Positions 9,182-18,603 of a DNA stretch of 64,000 nucleotides are shown here, piece by piece. The translations under genes were made by a program, and so were the position numbers. The stretch's first letter is position 1; each line of letters begins with the position of its first letter. The stretch covers positions 62,001 to 126,000 of the forward strand of contig NZ_JASHJC010000012.1 of NCBI RefSeq assembly GCF_030733385.1. Direction: 5' to 3'. The notes under the pieces were generated by a model that was not told the origin of the DNA, made no database searches, and saw only the letters and a program-made list of their open reading frames with translations. This stretch comes from Roseovarius sp. MMSF_3359. GTDB lineage: Bacteria; Pseudomonadota; Alphaproteobacteria; Rhodobacterales; Rhodobacteraceae.

Positions 9182-11590
9182 CTAGTTCGACAAACCCGCC
9201 GCTTCCATCAACCGATCGGTTTCTTCCTGCAGGAGCCTTTCCTGCGCGGCACCATCCACCGGTGTCCGCCCCGCCTCCAGAAAGAGCGGCGCGGCCAGGG
9301 GCGTTACCCGGGGCAGGCGGTGCAGGTCGATCCGCCCCTCGACCCGGGCAATCATCTCTTCGATCCGCCCGAAGTCGATCAGCCCCCGCATTGCCTCTTC
9401 GCGGGTGATGTCAAGGAGCAGGTGATCGGGGTCGTATTTGACCAGCGTGTCATAGAGAATGTCGGAGGAAAATGTCGCCTGCCTTCCGGATTTCCGCGCC
9501 TGCGGCGTGTTGCGCGTGATCAGCCCGGCGATGGTCGCCGACGCACGAAATGTCCGTTTCATCAAGGTGTTGCCCGTCAGCCAGCTCTCCAACCCCTGGC
9601 GCAGCGCATCGCGGGTAAAGAGGGGGGCCGCATCGGTCAGCGGCTCCAACCCCCAGATCAGCGTGGCATAGTCGGTCGATACGAACCCCAGCGGATCGAG
9701 CCCCAGCTCTTCCATCCGTTTCGACAGGATCAGGCCAAGTGTCTGCTGTGCGTTGCGGCCCGCGAAGCCGTATATGCAGACATGTTCGCGCCCCTCATGG
9801 GGGAAACTCTCGATGAGCAACCGTCCTTCCTGTGGCAGTTCCGACATTTGCCTTTGCAGGTCCAGCCAATCGGCGGTGTGCTGGGGTAGGTCGGGCCAAT
9901 CTTCCTGCGCAAAAAGCCTTAGGATGCGATGGCTGAGTTGCGTGGAGGTGGCGAATTTCGTGCCGGAAAAAACCGCCACCTTGGGTTTGCGCCCCCGGTC
10001 GCGGCTGACCTCAACCGTCATTTCGCGCAGGTTTTCATAGCGCACGATCTGACCGCCGATCAGGAATGTATCGCCCGGGGTCAGGGACGCGGCAAAGCCT
10101 TCCTCGACCTCTCCAAGCGGTTTGCCACCCCGTGCGCGTTGCAATCGGACCTTGAGCTTGTCGCTGTCCTGGATTGTGCCGATGTTCATCCGGATCAGCC
10201 GTGCCGCGCGAGGATCGCGCAATTGCCAATGCCCGTCGGGCCGCTGCAGCAGGCGCTGCCACTGGTCATAGGCCCGCAGCGCATAGCCCCCGGTCGCGCA
10301 GAAATCGAGGCAATCGTCGAATTCGGCACGGGTCAGACCGGCATAGGCCCCGGCGGTGATGATTTGTTGGTACAGCTTCGAGGCATCGAAAGGCCCCGCG
10401 CAGGCCCGGATCAGGATATGTTGACAGAGGACGTCGCGGGGGCCGGGGCCGCGCGGTGCACCGTCAAGGTCGTGTTCTTTCGCCGCCTCCAGCGCGGCGT
10501 GGCATTCGACGACTTCGAAACGGTTGGCGGGGACCAGAAGGGCCTTGGAGGGGGCATTGTAGCGGTGATTGGCGCGTCCGATCCGCTGCACCAGGCGTTT
10601 GACGTTCTTGGGCGCGCCGACCTGGATGACCAGGTCCACGTCCCCCCAGTCGATGCCCAGATCGAGGCTTCCAGTGCAGACGATGGCGCGCAATTCGCCG
10701 CGTTGCATGGCCGCTTCGACGCGCTCGCGCTGCTGACGGTCGAGGCTGCCGTGATGGATGCCGATGGGCAGGGCGTCGGCATTGGCGAGCCAGAGATTGT
10801 GAAAGAAAATCTCGGCCTGCGCGCGGGTGTTGTGAAAGATCAGCGTGGTGGTGTGTTGGCGTATCTGGTCCATGACCGCGGGGATGGCATAGGCCGCGCC
10901 GCCCCCTGCCCAGGGAGGCGGTTCCGTGGTTTGGAGCATCGCGATGTCCGGATCGGGCCCGGGATCCGCAATCAGGATGTCGCAGGGATCCGGGTGGCGC
11001 GCCAGATAGCGTGCAATCGCGTCAGGATCTTCGACGGTTGCCGATAGACCGACACGCCGCAGGCCCGGACAGATCTCCTGCAGCCGGGTGAGCGCCAGCA
11101 TCAACTGATCGCCGCGCTTCGATTCTGCCAAGGCGTGGATTTCATCTATCACGACCCGTTTGAGACCCGCGAACATGCGCGGCGCGTCCTCGTAAGATGT
11201 TAATAAGGCGAGGCTTTCCGGCGTGGTCAGAAGGATATGGGGTGGGTCGGCGCGCTGACGCTTCCGCGCGGTTGCGGACGTATCGCCCGTGCGGTCTTCG
11301 ATCCGAATGGGCAGCTTCATGTCCTGCACGGGCGTGCGCAGATTGCGTTTGATATCCGCGGCCAGAGCCTTGAGCGGCGAGATGTAGAGCGTATGCAACC
11401 CGTCATGCGCCCCCGCCGCGAGGTCAACCAGGGTGGGCAGAAAACCGGCCATTGTCTTGCCGCCGCCCGTTGGCGCGATGAGCAAGAGCGCGGGATCTTC
11501 CGCGCGCGCCAGCATGTCGAGCTGATGCGGATGCGCCGACCAGCCACGTCTGGTAAACCAATCCTGAAAGAGCGGGGGGAGGGTGGACAT
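9182..11590 (-). CDS. ligase-associated DNA damage response DEXH-box helicase (Lhr-like)
   Basis: Superfamily 2 helicase of about 802 residues. Walker A APTGGGKTMAG (about residues 43-53), DEIH box with VVIDEIHALAESKRGDQ (about 133-149), motif III SATVEDP, and motif VI QRIGRANHR are all intact, followed by the Lhr-core winged-helix and beta-barrel parts. The start MSTLPPLFQDWF fits relatives; an in-frame ATG 24 bases upstream (11614) is possible and neither has a good ribosome site. It forms a leftward unit with pdeM. The family unwinds DNA during repair; exact substrates are inferred. Confidence 0.9.
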   Translation of the reverse strand: MSTLPPLFQDWFTRRGWSAHPHQLDMLARAEDPALLLIAPTGGGKTMAGFLPTLVDLAAGAHDGLHTLYISPLKALAADIKRNLRTPVQDMKLPIRIEDRTGDTSATARKRQRADPPHILLTTPESLALLTSYEDAPRMFAGLKRVVIDEIHALAESKRGDQLMLALTRLQEICPGLRRVGLSATVEDPDAIARYLARHPDPCDILIADPGPDPDIAMLQTTEPPPWAGGGAAYAIPAVMDQIRQHTTTLIFHNTRAQAEIFFHNLWLANADALPIGIHHGSLDRQQRERVEAAMQRGELRAIVCTGSLDLGIDWGDVDLVIQVGAPKNVKRLVQRIGRANHRYNAPSKALLVPANRFEVVECHAALEAAKEHDLDGAPRGPGPRDVLCQHILIRACAGPFDASKLYQQIITAGAYAGLTRAEFDDCLDFCATGGYALRAYDQWQRLLQRPDGHWQLRDPRAARLIRMNIGTIQDSDKLKVRLQRARGGKPLGEVEEGFAASLTPGDTFLIGGQIVRYENLREMTVEVSRDRGRKPKVAVFSGTKFATSTQLSHRILRLFAQEDWPDLPQHTADWLDLQRQMSELPQEGRLLIESFPHEGREHVCIYGFAGRNAQQTLGLILSKRMEELGLDPLGFVSTDYATLIWGLEPLTDAAPLFTRDALRQGLESWLTGNTLMKRTFRASATIAGLITRNTPQARKSGRQATFSSDILYDTLVKYDPDHLLLDITREEAMRGLIDFGRIEEMIARVEGRIDLHRLPRVTPLAAPLFLEAGRTPVDGAAQERLLQEETDRLMEAAGLSN

Positions 11591-11727
11591 GCCGACAAGG
11601 TAGGATGCCGGCATGTCGAAGGAAAGCAGCTTTGGCGTTACGTGATCTTACTTGTCTCCGGCTCTCACCAGCTCCTCGATCACGGAAACCGCCCCCCTCG
11701 GACGTCTCAGCCGAAGAACGGCACGCT

Positions 11728-13038
11728 TTAGTGTACGATCTTTTCCTGTTTGACGAACATGTTCGCCCAGGCGCGGTCGATCAGATCGGGGGTCATCTGG
11801 TAGGGAATGCCCTCGAATTCGCAGATCGAGATCATCTGGTCGATGAGGAAGATCGGCTGATAGTTGGCATAGACGTTTTTGATGGTCGGGTATTTCACCT
11901 TGAGCAAATGCACCAGCGCGGCTTCGTCCAGGGGCATCTTCCGTTTCTTCGCAACCATCGCGAAGATCTTGAGGAAATCCGCCTGATCCGGGCCGTCGAT
12001 CTTGATCTTGAAGAAGATCCGGCGCAGTGCCGCGTTATCGAAGATCTCGTTGGGGTGGAAGTTGGTCGAGAAGATCACCAGCGTGTCGAACGGCACTTCG
12101 AATTTCTCACCGGATTGCAGCGCAAGGATGTCCTTGCTTTCCTCCAGCGGTACGATCCAGCGGTTGACCAGTGCCTGCGGCGGTTCGGCCTGACGGCCAA
12201 GGTCGTCCACGATGAAGATGCCACCGGTCGATTTCAACTGCAGCGGCGCCTGATAGGTCCGCGCCGTCGGGTTGTAGACCAGGTCGAGCATGTCGAGGCT
12301 GAGTTCACCGCCGGTGATAACGGTCGGGCGTTCGCATTTGACATAACGGGCATCAAAGGTGCGCTTGCGGCGCAGCGAATTCGGATCGTCGACCTCTTCT
12401 TCGGCCTTCGAATGCACGATCGGGTCGTAAACGGTAATGACCTGACCGGAGTATTCGATGGCGCGGGGGACATAGATCTTGTCGCCCATCGCATCGCGGA
12501 TGCCGTTGGAAATACTGGATTTACCGTTACCCGGCGGTCCATACATCAGGATCGAGCGCCCGGCACCGACGGCCGGCCCGAGATGATCGAGAAGCTCACT
12601 GGGCAGGATCAGGTGACCCATCGCGCTGGTTAGTTGATCGCGGGTGATTTGAATGTTGCGGATCGATTGGCGCTTAACCTGCTCGCGGTAGACCTCGAGT
12701 GGGACCGGCATGGCGCCAAAGTACTCCGACTGTGCCAGGGCATCGAGCGCGCGGGCCTTACCGGCATCGGTTAGCTGATAGCCCATTTCGTTGCCGCTAT
12801 TGGCGTTCAGCGTACCGGTCGCCTCAAGCAGTTTCTGGGCGCGTGCCTGATCCACCAGTTCCTGCGTAACAGCGCGAGGCAGGGCGATCGCTTGTGCAAG
12901 TTCCGACACCAGATCAATGTTCTTGCGGAACATGGTCTTGATCAGGATATCGCGCATCATGACGATGGGCAGCCGCATGTCATCGAGGCTGACAGGGGGG
13001 GGCGGTGGTTGCACACCCGGGGTCACTTGCATGTTCAT
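11728..13038 (-). CDS. AAA+ ATPase of unknown function beside the tad pilus locus
   Basis: A 436-residue protein from the preferred ATG (a longer in-frame start at 13083 gives 15 unconvincing extra residues). A proline-rich leader (residues 8-15) precedes a winged-helix-like N-terminal domain (about 20-110), then a AAA+ domain with Walker A GPPGNGKS at 167-174, Walker B GGIFIVDDLG (Asp-Asp instead of Asp-Glu), sensor-1-like VIFSTNFHP and an arginine-finger-like ALRRIFFKI. It resembles MoxR/ClpX-type remodelling ATPases only loosely. It lies 160 bases after the prepilin peptidase in the same direction, which suggests a link with the pilus but does not prove it. Confidence 0.7.
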   Translation of the reverse strand: MNMQVTPGVQPPPPPVSLDDMRLPIVMMRDILIKTMFRKNIDLVSELAQAIALPRAVTQELVDQARAQKLLEATGTLNANSGNEMGYQLTDAGKARALDALAQSEYFGAMPVPLEVYREQVKRQSIRNIQITRDQLTSAMGHLILPSELLDHLGPAVGAGRSILMYGPPGNGKSSISNGIRDAMGDKIYVPRAIEYSGQVITVYDPIVHSKAEEEVDDPNSLRRKRTFDARYVKCERPTVITGGELSLDMLDLVYNPTARTYQAPLQLKSTGGIFIVDDLGRQAEPPQALVNRWIVPLEESKDILALQSGEKFEVPFDTLVIFSTNFHPNEIFDNAALRRIFFKIKIDGPDQADFLKIFAMVAKKRKMPLDEAALVHLLKVKYPTIKNVYANYQPIFLIDQMISICEFEGIPYQMTPDLIDRAWANMFVKQEKIVH

Positions 13039-13197
13039 TTGTTTTAGCCCGCACTTGGTTACACGAATGGCGTGCCCGCACATCGCGCGAACACGGGACC
13101 AACTATGCCGGGGAAAGGTGCAGAAATTGTGGAGATCATGCGGCAGAGCCGCGCTTATTTGGCGGGTGAGGATCTAGCGTGGATCGGAAATTATGAT

Positions 13198-13698
13198 TTA
13201 ACTTCCGTATATTACGCCCAAAACTAGATAAAGCGCCAATGTGCTGCCCAGAGAAAAACCCATCGGGAATTTTTTCCCGCGCGACCAGCTTTCCCAATCG
13301 GGTGCAAGGTTGCGCAGGGGCGTATATTTGGCGATCCGGTGGGCCGTGAAGGCGGCCAGAAGGTTGGCGGCGAAGATCATGCCAAGGATCAATGTATCTC
13401 CGGGATCGACGAACGGCGCGGCGGCGGCCACGAATTTCGCATCACCTGCACCCACAAGCCCGCCCGCATTCAGCACGATGCCAAGCAAAAGGACGATGAC
13501 CATTGTCGCCAGGCGCCATGGATATTCCGGGAAGGGCAGTGCGATCAGGCCGATCACCAAGAAGATCGCGGCGAGGGCCAAGACGGCCTTGTTGCGGATC
13601 TTCATGCTGCGCAGGTCGCTCATCGCCACCCAGATACAGATCGGGAGCACGAAAGGCAGGAACCACAATGCCTCGGCGGAGGTGATGTGCAGCGGCAT
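13198..13698 (-). CDS. cpaA: prepilin peptidase of the tad system (CpaA/TadV)
   Basis: Membrane aspartic protease of the A24 family, 166 residues, that trims Flp prepilins at the cytoplasmic face. The two catalytic aspartates are in SDLRSMKIRN (about residue 28) and in GAGDAKF (about residue 84; GxGD motif). There are five or six hydrophobic segments and no methyltransferase domain, as expected for the short TadV type. The start has only a weak ribosome site. It follows the TPR lipoprotein genes by 17 bases and probably shares their transcript. Confidence 0.92.
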   Translation of the reverse strand: MPLHITSAEALWFLPFVLPICIWVAMSDLRSMKIRNKAVLALAAIFLVIGLIALPFPEYPWRLATMVIVLLLGIVLNAGGLVGAGDAKFVAAAAPFVDPGDTLILGMIFAANLLAAFTAHRIAKYTPLRNLAPDWESWSRGKKFPMGFSLGSTLALYLVLGVIYGS

Positions 13699-13715
13699 GG
13701 GTGCGGTCCGTCCGA

Positions 13716-14573
13716 TTAGCTTTCGACGTTGTCTTCAAGTGCTCGCAAGCTGCGTACCGCGGCTTCGAAGTGCTGCGGATGAGTGTCGATCGCATCGCGC
13801 AGAAGGCCTTTGCCAATCCGCGTATCGCCGCGTTTGACCGCCGAAAGCCCCAGCGTATAGAGCAATTGAGCGCGCTCGACTTGCGTTGTCTCGATCACCG
13901 GCAGCGCATAATTGCCTTGCGCACCCCGCGCCAGGATCAGGTTGTTCTTGGCGGTAAAGAGCGTGCGGTCCTGCCGGATAGCGTCGGAAAACAGCCGTTC
14001 GGCGGCGGGATAGTCCCCGCGGGTCAGCTTGGAATAGCCCCAGTTGTTCATGACTCCGGCAGGGCGGGTGGTCAGGCCAACGGCGATCTCATAGAAACTG
14101 TCGGCTTTTTCCCATTCCTGGTTGCTGTCGGCAATCATCGCCTCGAGACGGTAGCGTTTGAATGTTTCGAAGGTCGGCGGAATACTATCCAGAAGCTCGT
14201 CGGCCTTCTTCCATTCATTGTTGCGGATCAGGGCATCGGCAAGATCAACACGGTCGTCATCGGTCGCCTTCTTGTGCGCCGTGACCTTTTTCCAGGCCGC
14301 GACAGCCTCGGTACTGCGTTTGGCTCGCACCAGCGATTTGGCCAGCCCGCGTTGCAGGTCGATACGATCCGGATTGCCGCCGGTTGCGCGTTGGAAATAC
14401 GCGACCGCTTCATTCGGGTCCGCGGATGTTAGCATCACGTCGTTCAGGTTGCTTTCGTCGATGACATTGACGTCCTGAAACGCCCGGTCGACATCCTGAG
14501 CGGATTTCTTTTCACAGGCCGACAACGCGATTGCGCTTGTCACGCACAAAGTAAGGAAAATAGGGTGGCGCAT
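13716..14573 (-). CDS. TadD-like TPR lipoprotein (first from the peptidase)
   Basis: A 285-residue outer-membrane-directed lipoprotein: the lipobox LSAC ends at Cys20 after a short hydrophobic signal. The rest consists of tetratricopeptide repeats, seen in segments such as AVAYFQRATGGNPDRIDLQRGLA, LLDSIPPTFETF and ADSFYEIAVGLTTRPAGVMNNWGYSKL. TadD-type proteins help assemble or pilot the tad secretin. AAAGGA stands before the ATG. It lies next to a second, shorter lipoprotein of the same architecture, so the locus has two TadD paralogues. Confidence 0.85.
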   Translation of the reverse strand: MRHPIFLTLCVTSAIALSACEKKSAQDVDRAFQDVNVIDESNLNDVMLTSADPNEAVAYFQRATGGNPDRIDLQRGLAKSLVRAKRSTEAVAAWKKVTAHKKATDDDRVDLADALIRNNEWKKADELLDSIPPTFETFKRYRLEAMIADSNQEWEKADSFYEIAVGLTTRPAGVMNNWGYSKLTRGDYPAAERLFSDAIRQDRTLFTAKNNLILARGAQGNYALPVIETTQVERAQLLYTLGLSAVKRGDTRIGKGLLRDAIDTHPQHFEAAVRSLRALEDNVES

Positions 14574-14603
14574 TTTTGCGTCCTTTTACTGCCTCTGCCT
14601 CGA

Positions 14604-15152
14604 TCATGGTATCTTGCGTATCACGAACTCGCCGCTACCACGCCGTACCACTTTATAATCTTGTTCTTGTGCCTCACCATAATCGGAATTTTCCAATTTT
14701 GCGAGTGCTAAGCGCAAATTATCACGAATTGAGTCACTTTCGCCATTGTCGAGCGCATAGGCGCGCCTGAAAAATTGTTCGGCTTCGGCATTTTTACCCT
14801 GTTCGATGAGGACTACACCCAGATTGTTCCAGATTTCCGGGGATTTTCCATCAAGTTCAAGCGCCTGCCGCAGCAGTTCTTCGGATTGTCCAAGACGGCC
14901 GAGGCCGAGATTGGCGGTGCCGAGCCCGGCCAGCACATCGGCGGACATGCCGTGGGTCAGGGCAGCGCGCGAGAAGGCTTCGAGTGCAAGGTCATATTCG
15001 CCTGCCGCCATCAGGCGGTTGCCCACGACCAAGCCGTCGACGGCTTCGCCGTTTTTCTTCAGGCCGGGGGCGTAGGGATTGTCAGCAGAAGGACCCTGAC
15101 TGCACGCAGCCAGGGCCAGAAATACAACCAGAAGCGCCCCCGCTTGCTTCAT
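14604..15152 (-). CDS. tadD: TadD-like TPR lipoprotein (second, short)
   Basis: A 182-residue lipoprotein with lipobox LAAC at Cys17 and three to four tetratricopeptide repeats (about residues 40-160), for example YDLALEAFSRAALTHGMSAD, AEQFFRRAYALDN. It shares its plan with the next gene downstream but little obvious sequence. GAGG precedes the ATG, and it starts 12 bases after tadC stops. Its expected role is pilotin-like support for the Flp secretin. Confidence 0.85.
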   Translation of the reverse strand: MKQAGALLVVFLALAACSQGPSADNPYAPGLKKNGEAVDGLVVGNRLMAAGEYDLALEAFSRAALTHGMSADVLAGLGTANLGLGRLGQSEELLRQALELDGKSPEIWNNLGVVLIEQGKNAEAEQFFRRAYALDNGESDSIRDNLRLALAKLENSDYGEAQEQDYKVVRRGSGEFVIRKIP

Positions 15153-15164
15153 CTTGCCTCGTTC

Positions 15165-16151
15165 TTAGTTCACGCCCATGGTGAACAGCTTCATGATGCC
15201 CAGAATTGACGGTCCGACCAGAATGATCAGAAGTGGGGGAACTGTAAGCATCATTGTCGCCAATGTCATCTTGGTCGGCAGCTTGTTTGCCTTTTCTTCG
15301 GCGCGCATGACACGTTTGTCACGCATTTCCCCGGCGTAAACGCGAAGCGCATCTGCGACTGATGTACCGAAGGTTTGGGACTGTACGAGAACGGTCACAA
15401 AGCTCGAGATGTCCTGCACACCACAGCGTTCGGCCATTTCGTTTAGGACCGAGGGCTTGTCGCGGCCCGCCTTGATCTGATGCGAAACGATTTCATACTC
15501 TTCCGCCAACGCAGGGTAAGACGCCTGGATCTCGTTTGCCACGCGAATGATCGACTGGTCCATCGACTGACCGGCTTCGATACAGACCAACATCATGTCG
15601 AGGGAATCCGGGAAGCCGTCCGTTATTTCTTCCTGGCGTTTTTGCTGCCGCTTGGTGACCCAGTATTTCGGCAGCATGTAGCCGACACCACCGGGGCCCA
15701 GAATATAGAGCAACATCTGCTGCGTTGTGGTGTCGTTGCCAGCCTGGAACAGCAGGAAGTAGATCACGCCCAGGAGCAGGAAACCAAGGCCAAGCGCCAT
15801 CTGCGCAAAGTGGAAGAAACGGACAGCATCGCGGTGACGGTAACCCGCCTGCATCAGCGTCAGTTTGATCTGGGAGAATGCCTTGGCGTCCTGCGGTTCT
15901 AGGAAGCTGGCATACTTGTCGAGTTTTTCGTTTCGGCCACCGGTGCGGAGCTTCTTCTTCTTTTCCGGCGCTTCGACGACACCGGAACGCGACGCTTTTT
16001 TGAGCTTTTCCAGGGGATCCTGACGCTCTTTCAGCATCAGTGGGATGGTTATCAGGATCATCAGCACGCCAAGCGTACCGACGACGATCAGCGGGCCGAA
16101 CGGACCCAGGGCGCCTGTCAGAATATCCATGATCTGGGCAGTAAATCGCAT
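15165..16151 (-). CDS. tadC: tad inner-membrane platform protein TadC
   Basis: Inner-membrane protein of the type II secretion F superfamily, 328 residues. One N-terminal helix (about 12-37), a pair near 125-165 and a C-terminal helix (about 297-320) flank the cytoplasmic T2SSF domain with the segment GFPDSLDMMLVCIEAGQSMD (about 181-200). With TadB it forms the platform on which the CpaF motor acts. A strong AGGAGG precedes the ATG; it starts 12 bases after tadB. Confidence 0.95.
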   Translation of the reverse strand: MRFTAQIMDILTGALGPFGPLIVVGTLGVLMILITIPLMLKERQDPLEKLKKASRSGVVEAPEKKKKLRTGGRNEKLDKYASFLEPQDAKAFSQIKLTLMQAGYRHRDAVRFFHFAQMALGLGFLLLGVIYFLLFQAGNDTTTQQMLLYILGPGGVGYMLPKYWVTKRQQKRQEEITDGFPDSLDMMLVCIEAGQSMDQSIIRVANEIQASYPALAEEYEIVSHQIKAGRDKPSVLNEMAERCGVQDISSFVTVLVQSQTFGTSVADALRVYAGEMRDKRVMRAEEKANKLPTKMTLATMMLTVPPLLIILVGPSILGIMKLFTMGVN

Positions 16152-16163
16152 CGAACTTCCTCC

Positions 16164-17132
16164 TCAGACCTTGATGTTCACAAGCGCACGCATGACGATC
16201 AGGTTGAGCACCAAGAACGCGCCGACGGCCAGACAGGCGGGGATGAACCAGGGATGTTCCATGGCTTCATCGTAGTAGTCGGGCTTGATGAGCTGGATAC
16301 CGATGAGGGCCATGATCGGGAAACCCGACAGGAACTTGCCGGACCATTTCGCCTCGGCGGTGATCGCCTTGACCCGTCGGAACAGGCGGAAGCGCGCGCG
16401 GATCACCTTGGCCAGACCGGCGAGGATTTCGGCGAGGTTACCACCCGATTGCTGCTGGATGGTCACCGCGACCGCGAGGAATCGCATGTCCTGCATGTCG
16501 AGCCGCTCGGCCATATCCTTGAGAGCTTCACCAATATCACGGCCATAAGCGGCCTCATCCGACAGAACGCCGAACTCTGTTCCCAAAGGATCGGCAACTT
16601 CGCTGGCGACGATCTGAATGGCCGAGGTGAAGGGGTGACCCACCTTGAGCGAGCGTACCATGAGTTCGATCGCATCGGGGAGTTGCTCTTCCAGCAGCGC
16701 CATGCGCTTGCCGGCCTTCATGTTGATCCAGGTGAAAACGCCGCCGATGCCCATCGCCGCGGACACCACCGCGCGAACCGGAAGCGACGTCGAGGTGCCG
16801 ACCGAAAGGCCCAGAAACGCAAGGACGCTGACGCCTATCATCAGCAGAATGAGCTGCTTGGGTGTAAAGGCAATCGCCGCCTTTTGCGCCTTGTTCGACA
16901 GGATCGAATAGAGCGGGATTTTGCGCGCCTTGAGGTGCTGCTGCATCTCCTTGCGCAGGGTTTCCATCACCTCTTCGCGATTGCCGGATTTGTCCAGCAT
17001 GTCGAGGCGCCGGTTGACCCGGTTGTTGAGGCTGATCGACCGGCCAAAAACCGTCAGGTAAAGTCCTTCGACAAGGACGAGAACCCCAATGAAAATAAGG
17101 CCGTAGATAATCGGTTCCGCACTGATGGTCAT
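16164..17132 (-). CDS. tadB: tad inner-membrane platform protein TadB
   Basis: T2SSF-type membrane protein of 322 residues paired with TadC. Membrane segments are at about residues 7-27, 92-135 and 260-315; the T2SSF core contains LPDAIELMVRSLKVGHPF (about 155-172) and QQQSGGNLAEIL. GGAG stands 8 bases before the ATG, inside the short 5-base spacing to cpaF, so the genes are cotranscribed. Confidence 0.95.
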   Translation of the reverse strand: MTISAEPIIYGLIFIGVLVLVEGLYLTVFGRSISLNNRVNRRLDMLDKSGNREEVMETLRKEMQQHLKARKIPLYSILSNKAQKAAIAFTPKQLILLMIGVSVLAFLGLSVGTSTSLPVRAVVSAAMGIGGVFTWINMKAGKRMALLEEQLPDAIELMVRSLKVGHPFTSAIQIVASEVADPLGTEFGVLSDEAAYGRDIGEALKDMAERLDMQDMRFLAVAVTIQQQSGGNLAEILAGLAKVIRARFRLFRRVKAITAEAKWSGKFLSGFPIMALIGIQLIKPDYYDEAMEHPWFIPACLAVGAFLVLNLIVMRALVNIKV

Positions 17133-17137
17133 AACAC

Positions 17138-18589
17138 TTACTCCGCGGCGATGGGTTCAAAGATACTGGGCGGCAGGTCATAACCCCACAGCCGGAAACG
17201 TTCGGTAAAGTTCGACCGCACACCGGTGCCGGTGAAATGGCCGATGATCTTGTTGTCCGATGTCAGGCCGACACGCTGGAAGCGGAAGATCTCCTGCATC
17301 GAAATCACGTCGCCCTCCATCCCGGTGATCTCGGTGATCGACGTCATCCGGCGCGAGCCATCCTGCAGACGGCTGGCCTGCACCATCAGGTTGACGGCCG
17401 AGGAAATCTGCGAGCGGACCGCCTTGAGCGGCATCTCGATCCCGGCCATCGCGACCATGTTTTCCAGACGGCTGATCCCGTCGCGCGGATTGTTGGCGTG
17501 GATCGTTGTCATCGACCCATCGTGGCCGGTGTTCATGGCCTGCAACATGTCGATCACTTCCTCGCCGCGGGTCTCACCCACGATGATGCGGTCGGGGCGC
17601 ATCCGCAGGGCGTTTTTCAGACAATCGCGAGGACTGACTTCACCCTTGCCCTCGACGTTGGGCGGGCGGCTTTCCATCCGGCCGACATGGATCTGCTGCA
17701 GTTGAAGTTCCGCGGTGTCCTCAATCGTCAGGATCCGCTCGGAATTGTCGATGAAGCTTGAAAGCGCATTGAGCGTGGTCGTTTTACCCGAGCCGGTACC
17801 GCCGGAGACGATCACGTTCAAGCGCGTCGCGACAGCGGCCTGCAGGTATGCGGCCATCTCCTCGGAAAACGCGCCGAATTTTACCAAATCATCAATGCCG
17901 AGCTTGTCCTTTTTGAATTTCCGGATCGAAACCAGGCTACCATCGACCGCAATCGGGGGGACCATGGCGTTGAAACGCGACCCGTCTTGCAGGCGGGCGT
18001 CGACGTAAGGGTTGGATTCGTCAACGCGCCGCCCCACGGCCGAGACGATCTTGTCGATGATCCGCAGCAGGTGCTTCTCATCCTTGAAGGTAATGTCGCT
18101 GAGTTCGAGTTTACCGGCGCGTTCAACGAAGATCTGCTGCGGCCCGTTGACCAGGATGTCGTTGACCGTGTCGTCCTTCAAAAGTGTCTCAAGCGGCCCA
18201 AGGCCGCGCACCTCGTCATAGAGTTCTTGCGTCAGGGTGGCACGGTCTTCGCGGTTGAGAACGATGCTTTGCTCTTCGAGAACCTCGCCCGCGATCGAAC
18301 TGATCTCCGCACGCAGGTCCGCCTCGGTCGCCGTGTCGAGCGCGGAAAGGTTGAGGTTGTCGAGCAGGGATCGGTGCAGGTCGAGCTTGATCTCCGCCAT
18401 CCGCTCCTTGCGTTTACGTTCCTTGTCCTGTGGAACAGCTTTGGCCGCCACTGCGGGGGCAGGGCGGCGCAAGCTTTGGTTCGGGGTTTCTTCAACCGGC
18501 TTGGTTGATGCCGCTTCCTTGGGGGCTTCCGCCTCCTGGTCGACCGGCTTAGCGCCGCCGGTTCCGGATTTCTTGTAACGTGAAAACAT
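17138..18589 (-). CDS. cpaF: tad secretion motor ATPase CpaF/TadA
   Basis: Cytoplasmic type II/IV secretion ATPase of 483 residues that powers Flp pilus assembly. A charged alanine-proline-rich leader (residues 1-65) precedes the N-terminal domain; Walker A GGTGSGKT is at 263-270 with Lys269, followed by the Asp box, Walker B-like [12 protein letters not shown] and the His-box segment [19 protein letters not shown]. All are intact. It follows cpaE by 14 bases. The long lysine/proline-rich leader is usual in this group. Confidence 0.96.
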   Translation of the reverse strand: MFSRYKKSGTGGAKPVDQEAEAPKEAASTKPVEETPNQSLRRPAPAVAAKAVPQDKERKRKERMAEIKLDLHRSLLDNLNLSALDTATEADLRAEISSIAGEVLEEQSIVLNREDRATLTQELYDEVRGLGPLETLLKDDTVNDILVNGPQQIFVERAGKLELSDITFKDEKHLLRIIDKIVSAVGRRVDESNPYVDARLQDGSRFNAMVPPIAVDGSLVSIRKFKKDKLGIDDLVKFGAFSEEMAAYLQAAVATRLNVIVSGGTGSGKTTTLNALSSFIDNSERILTIEDTAELQLQQIHVGRMESRPPNVEGKGEVSPRDCLKNALRMRPDRIIVGETRGEEVIDMLQAMNTGHDGSMTTIHANNPRDGISRLENMVAMAGIEMPLKAVRSQISSAVNLMVQASRLQDGSRRMTSITEITGMEGDVISMQEIFRFQRVGLTSDNKIIGHFTGTGVRSNFTERFRLWGYDLPPSIFEPIAAE

Positions 18590-18603
18590 TCATCTCTACC
18601 TTT

